A stretch of 64,000 bases of DNA from Nymphaea colorata. Taxonomy: Eukaryota > Streptophyta > Magnoliopsida > Nymphaeales > Nymphaeaceae. This document shows, piece after piece, positions 39,301 to 50,179 of this stretch. The stretch's first letter is position 1. Every line of letters starts with the position of its first letter. The DNA is taken from positions 12,164,716 to 12,228,715 of the forward strand of contig NC_045142.1 of assembly GCF_008831285.2 (NCBI RefSeq), read 5' to 3'. Position numbers and translations under genes: made by a program. Below the pieces are notes generated by a model, which did no database searches, was not told where the DNA came from, and was given only the letters and a program-made list of their open reading frames with translations.

Positions 39301-39728
39301 ATCACACGGGAAGAAGGCCTTCCCTTATGCAGAAGTTTACCTACAAGCATGACCATCATCTATATATTTCTGCTGCAGCAACGTGTTCGCAAATGAATAA
39401 CATGCATAGACAAGTGGTATAGAAGAATTGTCCATCAGTACTTCTAGACTAATCCCGCACATCTATCAAAAAGAAATTTTCTTATTTGAACATGAAAGAT
39501 TTTTATACTTTGTAATTTACAATATCCATAAACTTGTTGACAAATCATCAACTAATGATATGCTGCACTTATCAGAAACAGCTTCAGGAAAATGCCCAAA
39601 TCTGTAGGTGCCATCAGGTAACTTATTCTGCTAAGGGTCTCGCTGTAGTAAAAAATGTGAACCCCACCTTTTAGCTTCCAATTATCATTTCACAAGTTTC
39701 TGGGAGAACTTTTCTTGGTTTTAATAAA
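36371..39728. other. Intergenic stretch downstream of the AE7-like gene
   Basis: No supported gene. A segment at 37840-38060 repeats AAAAC/GGTTTT phrases ('aaaactaggttttatgaaaa', 'aaaaccaggttttgcc') and may be a decayed transposon. Frames of up to 77 codons are unremarkable. The last few hundred bases should hold the 3' untranslated region of the gene that ends at 39729. Confidence 0.5.
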
Positions 39729-41819
39729 CTAATCATATGTTGGGGCAAGACAATCTTCAACCATTTGCATCAGACTCGAATTCTCTAATGCTGCTGCAAC
39801 ACGTTCCTTATCATTCAGCTGTTTGTTCACTGCCATTTTTTAAGCAGCAAGATTAGAAATCCTACATTACTTAAGCTATTTTTTTTTTAATTAACATTAA
39901 GAGACAAGCAAATAGGCCACATGAAATTGAAAAGCATGGGGATACGAGACCTGCATCCTCGGTGGCATGAGTTCCTGGTGCTACTGTAATATCAACCTAA
40001 AAAAATTTGGAAAATTGAATGGTCAATAACCATGCAATATGTGCAGTTTAATCAAGCATATATAGGATTAAAAGAACAGGTTTCACTTTTACACGAAACT
40101 AATGACAGATTTACAATGTCTTGAGCTTTTTAATCAGTAATATGACTTCTGCAGAAAATCTAATGCCAGCCGCTGAAGATGCAAAAGAAAGCTACACAAA
40201 AGTTGCTACATGTTATACCTTGTACCAAGAAGGCAGACTCCGCATAAGCTTCACACGTAAACAAAGGCCTATAACGGTTGCCATGCTGCAATGATCAACC
40301 GTAGGAGTGAATTTTACCCTAGTTCAGAACAATTACTTCATCAGCATTTTATAAGATCATGACATGAAGAATATGCATCCACGTAAAAAAGCTATTACCT
40401 GACAAGTCTCCTCTCCTCACTCACTTCAACTGCTTCTTCTGATACAACATTCAACTGCTCCAAAGTGTAAGGATATTCTGGGTCTTTTATATCTCTTATA
40501 TGATTTTTGATTGTTAAGAAACATAAATGGTATAAACAATTTCATGTATTTGACCCTAGAAAAACGTAGCTGATTTTATACAAGCAATGACAGATAGAGG
40601 GCAGCAAAGGAGATCCAGACTTTTATAATTAAAGCAGAAGCCCATCAGTAGACAAATGCCTTTCACATATCAAAATTTAAGAATAAACACACGCACAATG
40701 TTTATTCAAGTGGAACATTATCTAACAGCAGTCTTAAAATTTGAACTAGGACATTGAGAAGACATGCTGCTGTTTTGAGCTACTGATTGTGCTCGTCATC
40801 ATAAAACCAATCCCAGTTTAATGGTTACGGTAACAATAAAACTTGAGATGGCAGTTGTTTTTCACAGAACATGTCTGCCAGATGAGGAGCACAAGGCTTC
40901 TCTCAAAGACATGGGAAGGCTCCTATATCATGTGGGAAAAATTCCATCGTAGTTAATAGTGGCAGCATGTGGATATGTAAAGGGCCTCCTATGCCTATCA
41001 TCTCACATGGCACAGTATGCTTCTTCTGTTAAAAAGGATGGGTATTCTTCCATGAACCATATAGAAGTATATAGCAAAGGATGCACCACTATTGTCTGTG
41101 AACGTAAAAGATGTCATGCACTTTTTATTTTTGCTAAAGTTAGCTAATGATATAATCCTTCGCCTCAACAAAATCGATAGGCTATTATGTTAGAGTACTT
41201 AATAGCATTAAACCTCCAAATTTAGTGACCGATTATGCTACAAGTTCTAAATCGCAGAAAGCTTGTTCTTCTACAATAGTTACTACGTAGTCAACCAACA
41301 CGCTTGCTACCTCTCCAACTGCCATAATTGCTATTCTCCAGTACACCTCCTGGTGCCAAACTATACACACTGAATGACGCTAAGAAGAAATCAACCATGA
41401 ACAAATATGCCAAAACTAGGACATCAGGAAGAAAATGCCAGTCTTCAACCATTATCCTTTCAATCTTTAATTGTCCCAATTTAACATTGCAGAAATTCCA
41501 ACCCAAGAAGAAAAAGTTATTAAGGTCTTGACTCGATCCCAACGCAAACCCACCTTCAGAAAATTTGCACTCTGAAAGAAATGGAAGAAAGAAAACGATA
41601 TGCCAGGAGAGGAAAAAATGAAGAAACACCCAACTGTAGAGAAACCAAAGGAGAAACGTGAAACGAATTGCGAAACGTGAAACGAATTGCAAGGATATCA
41701 AAAACCTCCAAGGGGTCAATACGTTCAACACCATGATCGTTGCTTATCCTTGCAGGCCGATCATACCTCTCCTTCCTCTCGTAAATCACGGGATTTTCGT
41801 TAATCAATCCAGAAACCAT
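39729..41819 (-). CDS. AE7: MIP18 family protein AE7-like (cytosolic iron-sulfur assembly)
   Basis: Five coding exons on the - strand, 41819-41699, 40504-40399, 40318-40219, 39996-39951 and 39829-39729, give 474 bases and 157 aa, the length I remember for Arabidopsis AE7. The start reads '[18 protein letters not shown]', followed by '[16 protein letters not shown]', '[19 protein letters not shown]', 'MRSLPSWYK', '[20 protein letters not shown]' and '[20 protein letters not shown]'. Cys86 in DHCSMAT is the conserved reactive cysteine. AE7 acts in the late CIA targeting complex, passing Fe-S clusters to cytosolic and nuclear proteins such as DNA-repair and replication enzymes. Introns 2-4 are GT-AG. 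Intron 1 is U12-like (separate entry). The usual DIRVAPG reads DITVAPG here. The start is set by the family N-terminus. Confidence 0.95.
40505..41698 (-). other. U12-type intron of the AE7-like gene, AT...AA ends
   Basis: After exon 1 (…GTT TTT G) the intron begins ATATCCTT (41698-41691), an exact match to the core U12 5' splice site. Near its end lies TTTCTTAAC (40521-40513), one base from the U12 branch-point consensus TTCCTTAAC. Exon 2 must resume with AT CAT ATA AGA to give D-H-I-R, which places the end of the intron at …AAAA, about 9-10 bases after the branch A. No GT-AG pair fits. A 19-bp tandem duplication (41653-41690) adjoins the donor. Confidence 0.85.
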
Positions 41820-41856
41820 ATTCACAATCGGATACCACTCTGCCAAAAACCAAAAC

Positions 41857-42332
41857 CTGCAGAACGCACTCGTCACTATCAGAATTATAAAACCTGACAA
41901 ACTTGGGAAACTTGAGATCATGAGAAAGAGAATAAATCTAGAATAGGAGTAGATGGAACGTTTAAAGGTCAACGGAAATCGACCTAGGAGCCCCTTCGCT
42001 GACGATTCTTACCGACAAAATAAAAATTATGCTTCAACGCCTAAACGCCTAAAGAATAAGCAGAATCAAGAGCAGTAGCTAGCTAGACGAATCAGATGAA
42101 CTGCAAAATCAAGTTTCTTTACATGCTCGTCCTGCTTAATCAAAGAAAAACGATTGAAAATGTCTATTAACATAATACATCGATGAGATTTTAGAACAAG
42201 CTACCGAATTCCAATCAGATAATTGGGGGAAGAGAAGTAAACTGCTGAAATTTTCACAATTATGATGCGTATATGCCTCCGTCAAGATAATCAGAAAAGT
42301 AGAAGGAAAAACCAACGGAAACGAATGCCCAC
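41857..42332 (-). other. Probable 5' UTR intron of the AE7-like gene
   Basis: On the - strand a donor 'ctaaag|gtgggc' (42333/42332) and an acceptor 'ttctgcag|gttttgg' (41857/41856) fit a GT-AG intron in the leader. It would separate a pyrimidine-rich first exon (about 42450-42333) from the exon carrying the ATG. Confidence 0.5.
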
Positions 42333-42469
42333 CTTTAGTTGGAGAACTTAGGGAATAAAGAGCAAATCCTTGGAGAAACTTGATCGGTGACGGAACGCAA
42401 ATGGCGACTGAGTTCTGAAGAAGAAAAGCAGCCACAGAGAGAGAGGGACGTCGAAGAAACACTTGACGT

Positions 42470-43260
42470 GAGATGGGTGGTCATCTTAAACGAAAATATT
42501 AAACTAACAGTTTACTTTTCAAACGCTGGAGTTTGCTGGCCCCTGTTCAGAGGACGTTGATAGAGATTCAAGCCACATTGGCTACCCTTTTCTTCATTTC
42601 TTTTTGCGGAGGTAACTTTTCTATTTGGCTCACAACCTACCGCAGAACTCAGATCCCTTGAGTTGATGTGAGACCACGAATTCAACTTTGTCGATTGATG
42701 TTGATAGGGATTTTTCACATGGACAGAGAAAAGGGCACTATCTGTAAGGGGTTTTTTCTTTTCATACAAGAAAATAACGACAATGACGACGCCGTATTTA
42801 TCATGATCACCATGGACTGATTTTTCCTCCTGCGCGCCATCAGTCGTTTAAAGTCTAATGCGACGGAGGCATGCAGTTGCGATTTTTCATTTTTGTTGTA
42901 GTGACAGTTGACAATAACCACGACACTTAATACAGACTTTAGGATAATTTACTCTAACCAGTAACCTAATCCTAACCAGGACAGCAAAGCTTCATAACAA
43001 TCAAATGAAGAACACTCTAAAGAACAACAATCGATTCTTGTGGAATTAAAACACCCAACACCAATGTAGCTATACTGCATGAACCAGAACAACAGTTGGT
43101 ATGTCACCTAGTTACCAATAACCTGGAGTACAGCAGACCTGAGAAACCAAATAAAGCCTATACAGTTACACGATGACTGGAATTGAGGTAAAACTCCAGT
43201 TATAAACCAGTCGAGTTCTAGTTACATGAGCTCAGTGCATTTAAACTCAACTCCATTTGT
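42470..43260. other. Upstream region of the AE7-like gene
   Basis: Presumed promoter and intergenic sequence. I see no clear TATA box. Open frames of 68-85 codons on the - strand have no known domain. Confidence 0.4.
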
Positions 43261-43268
43261 GTCCTCCC

Positions 43269-43443
43269 TATTTAATAGGGGCGGAGGGAGGGGCGCCTAG
43301 GCCATGGCCCCACCCCATCAAATGAAAAAAAAAAAATACAGTGTAAAAATTGATTTTTTTTTTATTTTTACCTGAACCCAAATAAACTCATCTTCCATTT
43401 GACCCGCCCTTGAAAAAATCGTGATTCTGCCACTGTATTTAAT
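43269..43443. mobile_element. hAT-type MITE with 8-bp target duplication
   Basis: The element 43277-43435 (159 bp) starts 'aggggcggaggg' and ends 'attctgccactg', inverted relatives of the ends of the MITE at 17372. The exact 8-bp word 'tatttaat' flanks both sides (43269-43276, 43436-43443). The leading C of the terminal repeat is missing. The core is poly(A)/poly(T)-rich and non-coding. Confidence 0.85.
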
Positions 43444-43480
43444 AATCCTCAGGGTATGCCGTTTTGATTAATTTTGCCGT

Positions 43481-43643
43481 TTTGATGAATTTTAACACTT
43501 TCCTGTGGTTCTCATTTTCATTCAAAGAAAAAAATATGAATAAAGTGACACAGCTTCACCTTTGATGAATTTTAACACTTTTGTGTGGTTCTCTTTTTCA
43601 TTTAAAGAAAAAAAAAATATGAATAAAGGGACACAGCTTCACC
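43481..43643. repeat. 80-bp tandem duplication
   Basis: The unit beginning 'tttgatgaattttaacactt' occurs at 43481 and 43561. The copies differ by a few substitutions and by the length of an A run. Confidence 0.93.
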
Positions 43644-43644
43644 A

Positions 43645-43740
43645 AGTCGAGCTCGCCTTATAAGGCTCAACTCAAGTTTGGCTGCTCGAGTCGACAGTAT
43701 GTAACTCAAGCTGAGTTTGAACTTGGCTCACTGTATATTC
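43645..43740. repeat. GAGCTCG-rich dispersed repeat fragment
   Basis: Alternating 'gagctcg', 'ctcgagtcga' and 'aactcaagctgagtttgaac' phrases are typical of a common plant transposon-derived repeat. The family is not determined. Confidence 0.4.
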
Positions 43741-44595
43741 CTTGTCGGGCCCTCTACTTAACTAAAATATTAGCTATCAAATAAATAATGTAAGAATATA
43801 TAAACTAAGCTAACTATGCCGTATGCTACATAGACTAACTAATACGCATCTAGACCAGGCCAAAATTGACTTCAAAGTGTGGGACCATCTAATGTATGTA
43901 CGTTATTTCCTACACCTAATAAAATACCTTGCTAACTAACTTATATTCAAAATTACTATTGAAATGAAAATTTCAAAAGGAAGCTCAACCTTGGTTCCTC
44001 ACCTTACAAGGCGGACGTAAGATCCCTTTACCTAACAGGATTATAAACTGAAGCACGCATCAAACAGGATTTTAAAAGTTCTAATCAAAGAAAATTTCAC
44101 AAGATGGAATGAGGATGCATAAAAAGATGTATCTGCATGCTTTCTTTTCTAAATTCATGCATTAGGTTTTTTTAAGGGGCATAATTTAACTGGTTAGACT
44201 GGGGATGCATTAAGCAGCATGTTCCCGATTCAATTCCCATGAACACTATGTTCATGTGTCAATGATGATACGAGAATATTGGGTTAAAAACGCAGGGAAG
44301 CATTTGGACAAAATTTGGAAAGAAAAGAATATTAAAATGCAAACTATTAGCTAATTAACAAACAAAATTTATAAAGACATGGAGGAGATTGAAGGGGGCA
44401 CAAGCTGGTTATATGCACAGGTTGCTGTGCAGGACACATGCTCACAAAAGTGATCTACGGGTACACTTGTTGTGCCTTGAAGGTTGTCTGTGTACGTAAA
44501 TCTCTCTCGTCGAGGACGCCCTCCTTTTCCAGTAGGGGGATATGGAATTAGACATTTGAGGATTTTACTAGTTTAACTCATTGATTTGAAGCTTG

Positions 44596-44635
<40 letters not shown>

Positions 44636-44935
44636 TTTATATCGGGTCTGATTTTTGTATACTTCAGATTTATATCAGATCTTAGTCCATACTTTAAGTT
44701 GGTTCTCATTTTTATGCGGACGAGGATCTAATCTGGATGTCGTTTTTGCGTGGAAAAAACATGTTTTGACAAACTTCTAATTGAACATTGTACTACAAAG
44801 TGTTTCAGATTAGCAGAGATTCTATTAACCTAATTTGGATGCCCATTTTTACATTCAGATTTAGATATTTCATAATCAAGTTCAATTTTCATCTATTTAA
44901 ATCCCCTATGTAAACAACATGTATGAACGTATAAA
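43741..44935. other. Unassigned stretch
   Basis: No gene found. A (GA)n tract lies at 44602-44631. Confidence 0.5.
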
Positions 44936-44939
44936 TTAG

Positions 44940-46720
44940 TGTTAACTTAATCTCTCATGATGTACTTGACAAAACTGATGATGTACAAGATAAAGAAAGA
45001 AGAGATATGCATGCCAAATTAAAAGCTGAAAATCAGCCACTATGTAGGCAAGTATATCTATCCAAATGTAATCCCACGTAATTAATAGTGGAACCTACAA
45101 CTCTGATAAGACATTGAGAGTTTTGCAGAGTAGTGAATGTAAGCCTTAAGGCTGAACCACATTAATATTGTTCCTCTTTTCTTTTGAGATTTTACATGGT
45201 ATCGAAACCCCTTGGGGTGCTTCGTTCGTGATCATTTGTTAGCTTTGGGCAAGCTTTTCTTTTCTTTCTTCATGGCAGCATCAAATCCTTCCTTGTCTTT
45301 CTCAAATACAAGTTCTTCTCTCTTTCGTTCCTTCTCTCTTTCGTCTGAATCCATGATTCAATGCAATGCTTTTTCTAGCGTTGTTTCAATCATGCTAGAT
45401 AGTTTAAACTATTTGCTTTGGATGTTACAAATAGAATCTGTTATGTTCAGTTAAGACTTGATTAATTTTGTAGAGGGTTCTTGTCTGGCCCCATGTTGGT
45501 GAAGGTGCAAATAGATTTATTAACCATGAGTCTATTATTACGAAGCGATCAAATGGCAAAATCTGTTTTGAGTCAAATTATTAGATCTCCCACTTCTAAA
45601 GATGCATGGATTTAGTTGGAAAAATCATGTGTCTTAATCCAATATGCGGATTCTGCAGTTAAAACGAGGCCTTCAAGACATGAGAAAGGGAGATCTCCCC
45701 ATGGTAGAGTACCTGAATAAAGTTAAATTTCTTTACGCTTTTTGTGCTGTCACTGAAATTGTTTCTGATGATACTATAATGCACCATACTCGAATATGAA
45801 AATTATACAACTTCTATTACCACCATGAAGAATCTGCCTACTTTTGTTGGGTCATATGATCTCTTGTTGAATCATGATAAAAGGCTCCAAAATATGAATT
45901 GTCGTGCCTCCAAACATGTTGAAAATTTTGTGGCCTTCTTTAGCCAGCGAGGCCGTGGGTGTAGTAGTTCCTATAGGGGGTGTAGTGGGAGCAAGCAGCA
46001 GTTTCCTCAAAATAATAGAAATCAACAAAATAATTCTTATCAGCAAAATCAATGTAACCGTGGGTTTAAAGACTAACTCGGCAAATCAGCCAGTAGTATG
46101 TTAATTTTGTGATAGAAAATATCACACTGCTGGCCAATGTTATGCTATTCCTAAGGTGTTCGTTGTCATTGCCTTGGGACAGCAACCTACAAATGTGGCA
46201 TAGTACCCAGACACAGATGCTTCCCATCACATGACTGCACATGAGAACACTCTCAAATAAATCGGATTACATGAGATGCTGTGATGGTCGTCAATGGATC
46301 TAATGTTCCTATCTCCAATGTTGGTAATGTCTCTATCTCCACTAATGAGACCAAATTTAACTTGCCTCAAGTTCTTTATGTTTTTGGGATTGCTAAAAAC
46401 CTGCTATTTGTAACCAAATTCACTAATGACAATCAATGTTTCTTTGAATTTTATCCTCATAAGTTCTTGGTTAAGGACTTGCAGACCAGATGCACCCTTC
46501 ATAAGGGACCGAATAGGCATGGACTTTATGTCTGGACCCTCTCGTTGGCCTCTCATAATGGAGAACAGACAGGTGTGCAGCACTCAAGTGGAGAAGCTTC
46601 AAAAAGATGTCACGGTTTGGCACTGTCGCCTTGGGCATCCCAGCAAGGCCATCAAAATTATCTAAGCCTGTTCGCATAAACCATGACTCATGATTTGTCA
46701 GCCCCAATAGCTGTAAGGAT
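44940..46720 (+). mobile_element. Second Ty1/copia relic, 5' part only
   Basis: A candidate 5' LTR runs from 'tgttaactt' (44940) to 'ttttaca' (45196), followed at once by 'tggtatcgaaacccc', which fits a degraded primer-binding site (tggtatcagagc). Gag starts at 45272 ('MAASNPSLSFSNTSS') and has 'SLNYLLWMLQIESVM', then 'HEKGRSPHGRVPE'-type pieces. An asparagine/glutamine-rich tail and a zinc knuckle CX2CX4HX4C (about 46099-46141, containing a stop) follow. The protease reads 'YPDTDASHHMTA', where the catalytic D-T-G has become D-T-D. 'VWHCRLGHPSKAIKII' (about 46615-46660) is GAG-pre-integrase. The rest of pol and a 3' LTR are absent. Confidence 0.82.
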
Positions 46721-46929
46721 CTGCAGGTTCAAATTTCCACAATTCCACTAAATTCAGAATTTTGAAGAACAATCTTCTCAAGAATCTCAATAAATTAATG
46801 TGGAAGGTCTGCAGTCATAAATGTTTTTACTGCTGCAGATACTTGGTTCTGGGCTCTTGCTCTCAGGCAAAGCAGTTGACACCACTTGCTCTATAAGCTG
46901 TGGCGATACAGGGTTATTTTTGTTTTTAT

Positions 46930-47165
46930 TTTTATTTGCAGTCACAAATCATGGTCAAGTGAATGCTGATATATCTTCTTTATTTTCATTTTCTAGTGAA
47001 CATATTTACATCTATCATGTGAAATTGAATTATTGCTCATATTACCATCCAAATGCTGCTCGCTTGATTGGGTTTGGATTTGAAGGTGCCCTTCATATGG
47101 TTCTCCAATTCTCTCTTCGTGGCAACTTAGCATCAGTTCTTCATGATATGTCAGCCAAAACTTAG
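46930..47165 (+). pseudogene. Possible receptor-kinase fragment
   Basis: The + strand frame ending at 47165 contains 'HPNAARLIGFGFEGALHMV' followed by 'LQFSLRGNLASVLHD'. This resembles the middle of a plant receptor-like kinase N-lobe (HPNIVRLLGFC…LVYEF…GSLASVLH). The lysine and catalytic-loop motifs are not present nearby. It would be a short dead exon. The match is suggestive only. Confidence 0.3.
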
Positions 47166-47199
47166 CTTTACTTAATTCTCGAACTTTATAGGCAATTAC

Positions 47200-48062
47200 T
47201 TTCATGATTCAGAATCTCTTGGCTTTTCAAATTCCTAAGAGTTTTAACTAAGAGTTGAAGTTGCCTTACAATACTTTCTAGTGGATTACACTGATACTTT
47301 CTAGTGGATGACACTTGAAGAAATTCCAATTTATCATACAGGAATACATAACTAATCAATGGTCATACAACATGAGTTACTCAGTATTGTAGACTGATTG
47401 GGTGAAGCTGTAGACTGTAGTATGGGCAATGGCGATCTGAACCAGCAACTAGCTGGGGAGGTTCATAAGAAGTAGAAATTTCATCATATACCTGTGCTTT
47501 GTCTGTCGTCCATGGAAGATCTTGGAGTTTGCTTGCCTCCACTACTAGTATATCCTGTATTTCTTCAAAATTCATTCAGTTTCTACTTCCCTCTTTGCTG
47601 AATTGGATGAAAATTTCGTTCCATTTTGTGGAAAGACTTACATTAGTTAGCAAAAATGCACGTTTCTTCTGTCCCTTCCGCTCCTGATGGATGTTTACTT
47701 CCTAAGGTGAGAGCAGGGGAGGTTGAACTTAGAAAATTATTCACTGTCGATAGAGGTGAATCCCTTCAATTTAATATCTTTGGCATTATTGAAGACGAGC
47801 GACTGCAACAAGACATAAGAATCGTGTTAGCACCATAGCTCAGGACACTGTGGGCTGTTGCTCCTTTCGCTGAATGGAGAAAGAAGGTGAGAATGAAGGG
47901 AGAAAAGATGATGGTACGAATATGGATGTCGTTGGCCATGGGTGTATATATATCTGTAGAAGATATATAATTAAAGCTGTGCATATAAAGTTGCTTTGAG
48001 AAGAAAGGTTGTTTCTCTGCGGTGGTCGTGGTGGTGGATGAGAAGGCCTAGCTCTTCAATGG

Positions 48063-48065
<3 letters not shown>
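47200..48065. other. Unassigned stretch
   Basis: Frames at 47381-47575 (- strand, 'EASKLQDLPWTTDKAQVYDE') and 47656-47838 (+ strand, 'FNIFGIIEDERLQQDIRIV') have protein-like composition but no family that I recognise. They could be fragments of captured genes. Confidence 0.35.

Positions 48066-48068
<3 letters not shown>

Positions 48069-48147
<79 letters not shown>
48069..48147. repeat. Compound (CT)n(TA)n microsatellite
   Basis: About 33 bp of CT is followed by about 46 bp of TA. Confidence 0.98.
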
Positions 48148-48149
<2 letters not shown>

Positions 48150-48594
48150 CACCATGTGGGTAGGCTTCATTTGGCTAGTAGCAACAGATGTATTCTTCAG
48201 CACGTACTCCAGCCTCCAACTTTTTATACTTCGATCATCTATTCTTTCTATCTTATTGTTACTCTATTTCATGCAACCACTACTACCATGTTTGCTTCTT
48301 TGCCTGAAGGGTGAACCTTCATCATCCACTACCTTTCTGTTCAATTCTATATGACAGTAGTAATGAACATAACATGAAGAGCAACGCGGTAAAGGTGTTA
48401 AAAGTGACTTGTCTACCATGAAATCATCTCATGTGGTTCAAGTAATTATATGAAACAAGTATAATAGTGCATTAATTTGCTACTGTGGAGGTAACAGAAC
48501 GAGGATCATTTTTTGTGTTGCTATTGATTTTATTGAAACTTGTATGTTTTATATGCTGCAATATTTTCGAAAAATTTTATCAATATATGTATGC

Positions 48595-48784
48595 CTTGAT
48601 CAGGGCCAGAGGCAGGGGTGGCAGCGGCCTTAGCCGACGCTGCCCCCACCCCCTTCTTCAAAAAATAATTTTTTTAAAATTTACATGTAACTTTTTAAAC
48701 AATTCATTTATCCAATATAAAAATTTTAAAAAATTATATTTCACGTTAATGAAAATTTTCTAGCTCCGCCTCTGGCCTTCATCA
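48595..48784. mobile_element. hAT-type MITE with near-perfect target duplication
   Basis: The element has 10-bp perfect inverted repeats 'ggccagaggc' (48604-48613) and 'gcctctggcc' (48768-48777), a GC-rich left part and an AT-rich core. The flanking words 'cttgatca' (48595-48602) and 'cttcatca' (48777-48784) agree at 7 of 8 bases, sharing one base with the right repeat. A 15-bp word 'atcaatatatgtatg' also lies just outside both ends (48579, 48781). Confidence 0.7.
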
Positions 48785-48799
48785 ATATATGTATGTCTG

Positions 48800-49350
48800 G
48801 TTATGCTTGTGAATGATTTTCTCTCCTACAAATTGAAGCCATATATTATTTTATTATGAATCCATAGCTTTGCAGTTTTTTCTTATCTATCATTTCAATT
48901 ATGAGCATCTCTTTAACGCTCTAGTGTAATAGTGGTTTTTTCTTATTTCTACAAAAAGGTGCATCGACTGAATCTCACATAACACGCATAAATAAGCCCC
49001 ACGGCTACCGATACAGGTTTCACTTCAGCTTGTGGTTTTAGATGAAAATGGGCTTCCTGTTTTTGGAACTTCATCAACTTTTCACGTCATGCAGCATTGA
49101 ACACATTTTTATCCATGTTTCATTAAATCTTTATCTATTTCACTAGGAAAGATGCAAAAATCAACTTCTTATCTTTTTTTATGCTTCAGACATTTGATAC
49201 TGACTTTCTCAGCATTAAAGTCTGTGTAGTCTCTATCACAAGATCACAAGATTTTTTATGCATGTTAAACATTTATGTTCATGGCCGTGTTCTTTCTAAT
49301 GTGTCCACCAGGATGTTTAAATTTTTTTCTGATTTTTCCTTCAGATTCAC
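48800..49350. other. Unassigned stretch
   Basis: No gene recognised before the glycosyltransferase fragment. Confidence 0.4.
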
Positions 49351-49354
49351 CTTG

Positions 49355-49757
49355 CTACCTTGCCACAGCCACAGAGAGATGTGAGGGCTTCAATAAGTAT
49401 GCTGAGAAGTAATCAATTGATGCTTAGCATTGGATGTCATGAGCAATCATCACCTAAGAACAAGAAACTTGGGGAAGATGTTGCTACGGAACACTCATTT
49501 TCAGAACCTGAGTTGCCCATTCTCAGGCACCTAAATGGTGCAGTTCCAGTTGGTCCCTTGTCTCAGCCAACATGAGTACTCTTCCTCCAACCATCATTCT
49601 TTTGAGGACCTGAGCTGCATTGAGTGGGTAGATCAGCAGCCCAACTGCTCTGTTAGCTACGTCCCATTTGGAAGCATAACAATGCTCAGGCAGCACCAGA
49701 TCAGTGAACTGGCACTAAGGCAGGAGCTCACCAGCAGGCCAATTCAGGGGAGCATGT
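49355..49757 (+). pseudogene. UDP-glycosyltransferase fragment (UGT83-like), frameshifted
   Basis: Two overlapping + strand frames make one stretch of a family-1 plant UDP-glycosyltransferase. The first (to 49575) has 'SMLRSNQLM', then 'EPELPILRHLNGAVPVGPLS', equivalent to the 'xELEP…LPIGPLL' linker. The second (from about 49565) has 'FEDLSCIEWVDQQPNCSVSY' followed by 'VPFGSITMLRQHQISELALR', the hallmark 'CLxWLDxQPxxSVIYVAFGS…QELALGLEL'. A frameshift near 49565 joins them. The reading stops at 49757, before the UDP-sugar-binding PSPG box, so the fragment cannot be active. Intact members glycosylate small molecules in the cytosol. UGT83A is the closest group from memory. Confidence 0.72.
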
Positions 49758-49979
49758 AACTATGAAGAGACTGTCCAAGGATTCCAAACAAGGAATGGAA
49801 GAAAAGATTTTGGTTCTATGTTGAGGGAGAAGAGAAAAGAAGATTTTGGTTTACGAGTACACACCGAACAAAAACCTCAGCACATTGTAATTGTTAATTT
49901 TTTTTTTTCTTCAATAAGTGGGGGCTTTCTTCATTATGTTGTATTGAAAAGCAGAGCACTCATTTGGGAAGCTGCAGAT

Positions 49980-50170
49980 TAAAAAAAAAATGTACATAAT
50001 TAGTAGCGCATTTTTTGTGTTTGTAATAGATCATTACTAACACATTTATTTTATTGATATTCGTTGTTAAAATTATTACTAACCCACAACATTTTTCTTT
50101 AAGAAAATGCTTTTGTAACGAGGCCTTTTGAGTAACACCTTTCGTAACGCAGTGTCTTCTTTAATAGAAA
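49980..50170. other. Transposon-like subterminal repeat cluster
   Basis: Short words 'attactaac', 'ttactaacg', 'tgtaacgag' and 'cgtaacgcag' recur several times in both orientations after 'agtagcgcattttttgtgtt'. This is the pattern of CACTA-type subterminal repeats, but terminal CACTA motifs were not found. Confidence 0.35.
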
Positions 50171-50179
50171 TCTTTACTA

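Noticed and set aside
41291-41734. 147-codon frame on the - strand
   Set aside because: It lies mostly inside intron 1 of the AE7-like gene and overlaps exon 1 out of frame; its hydrophobic composition is chance.
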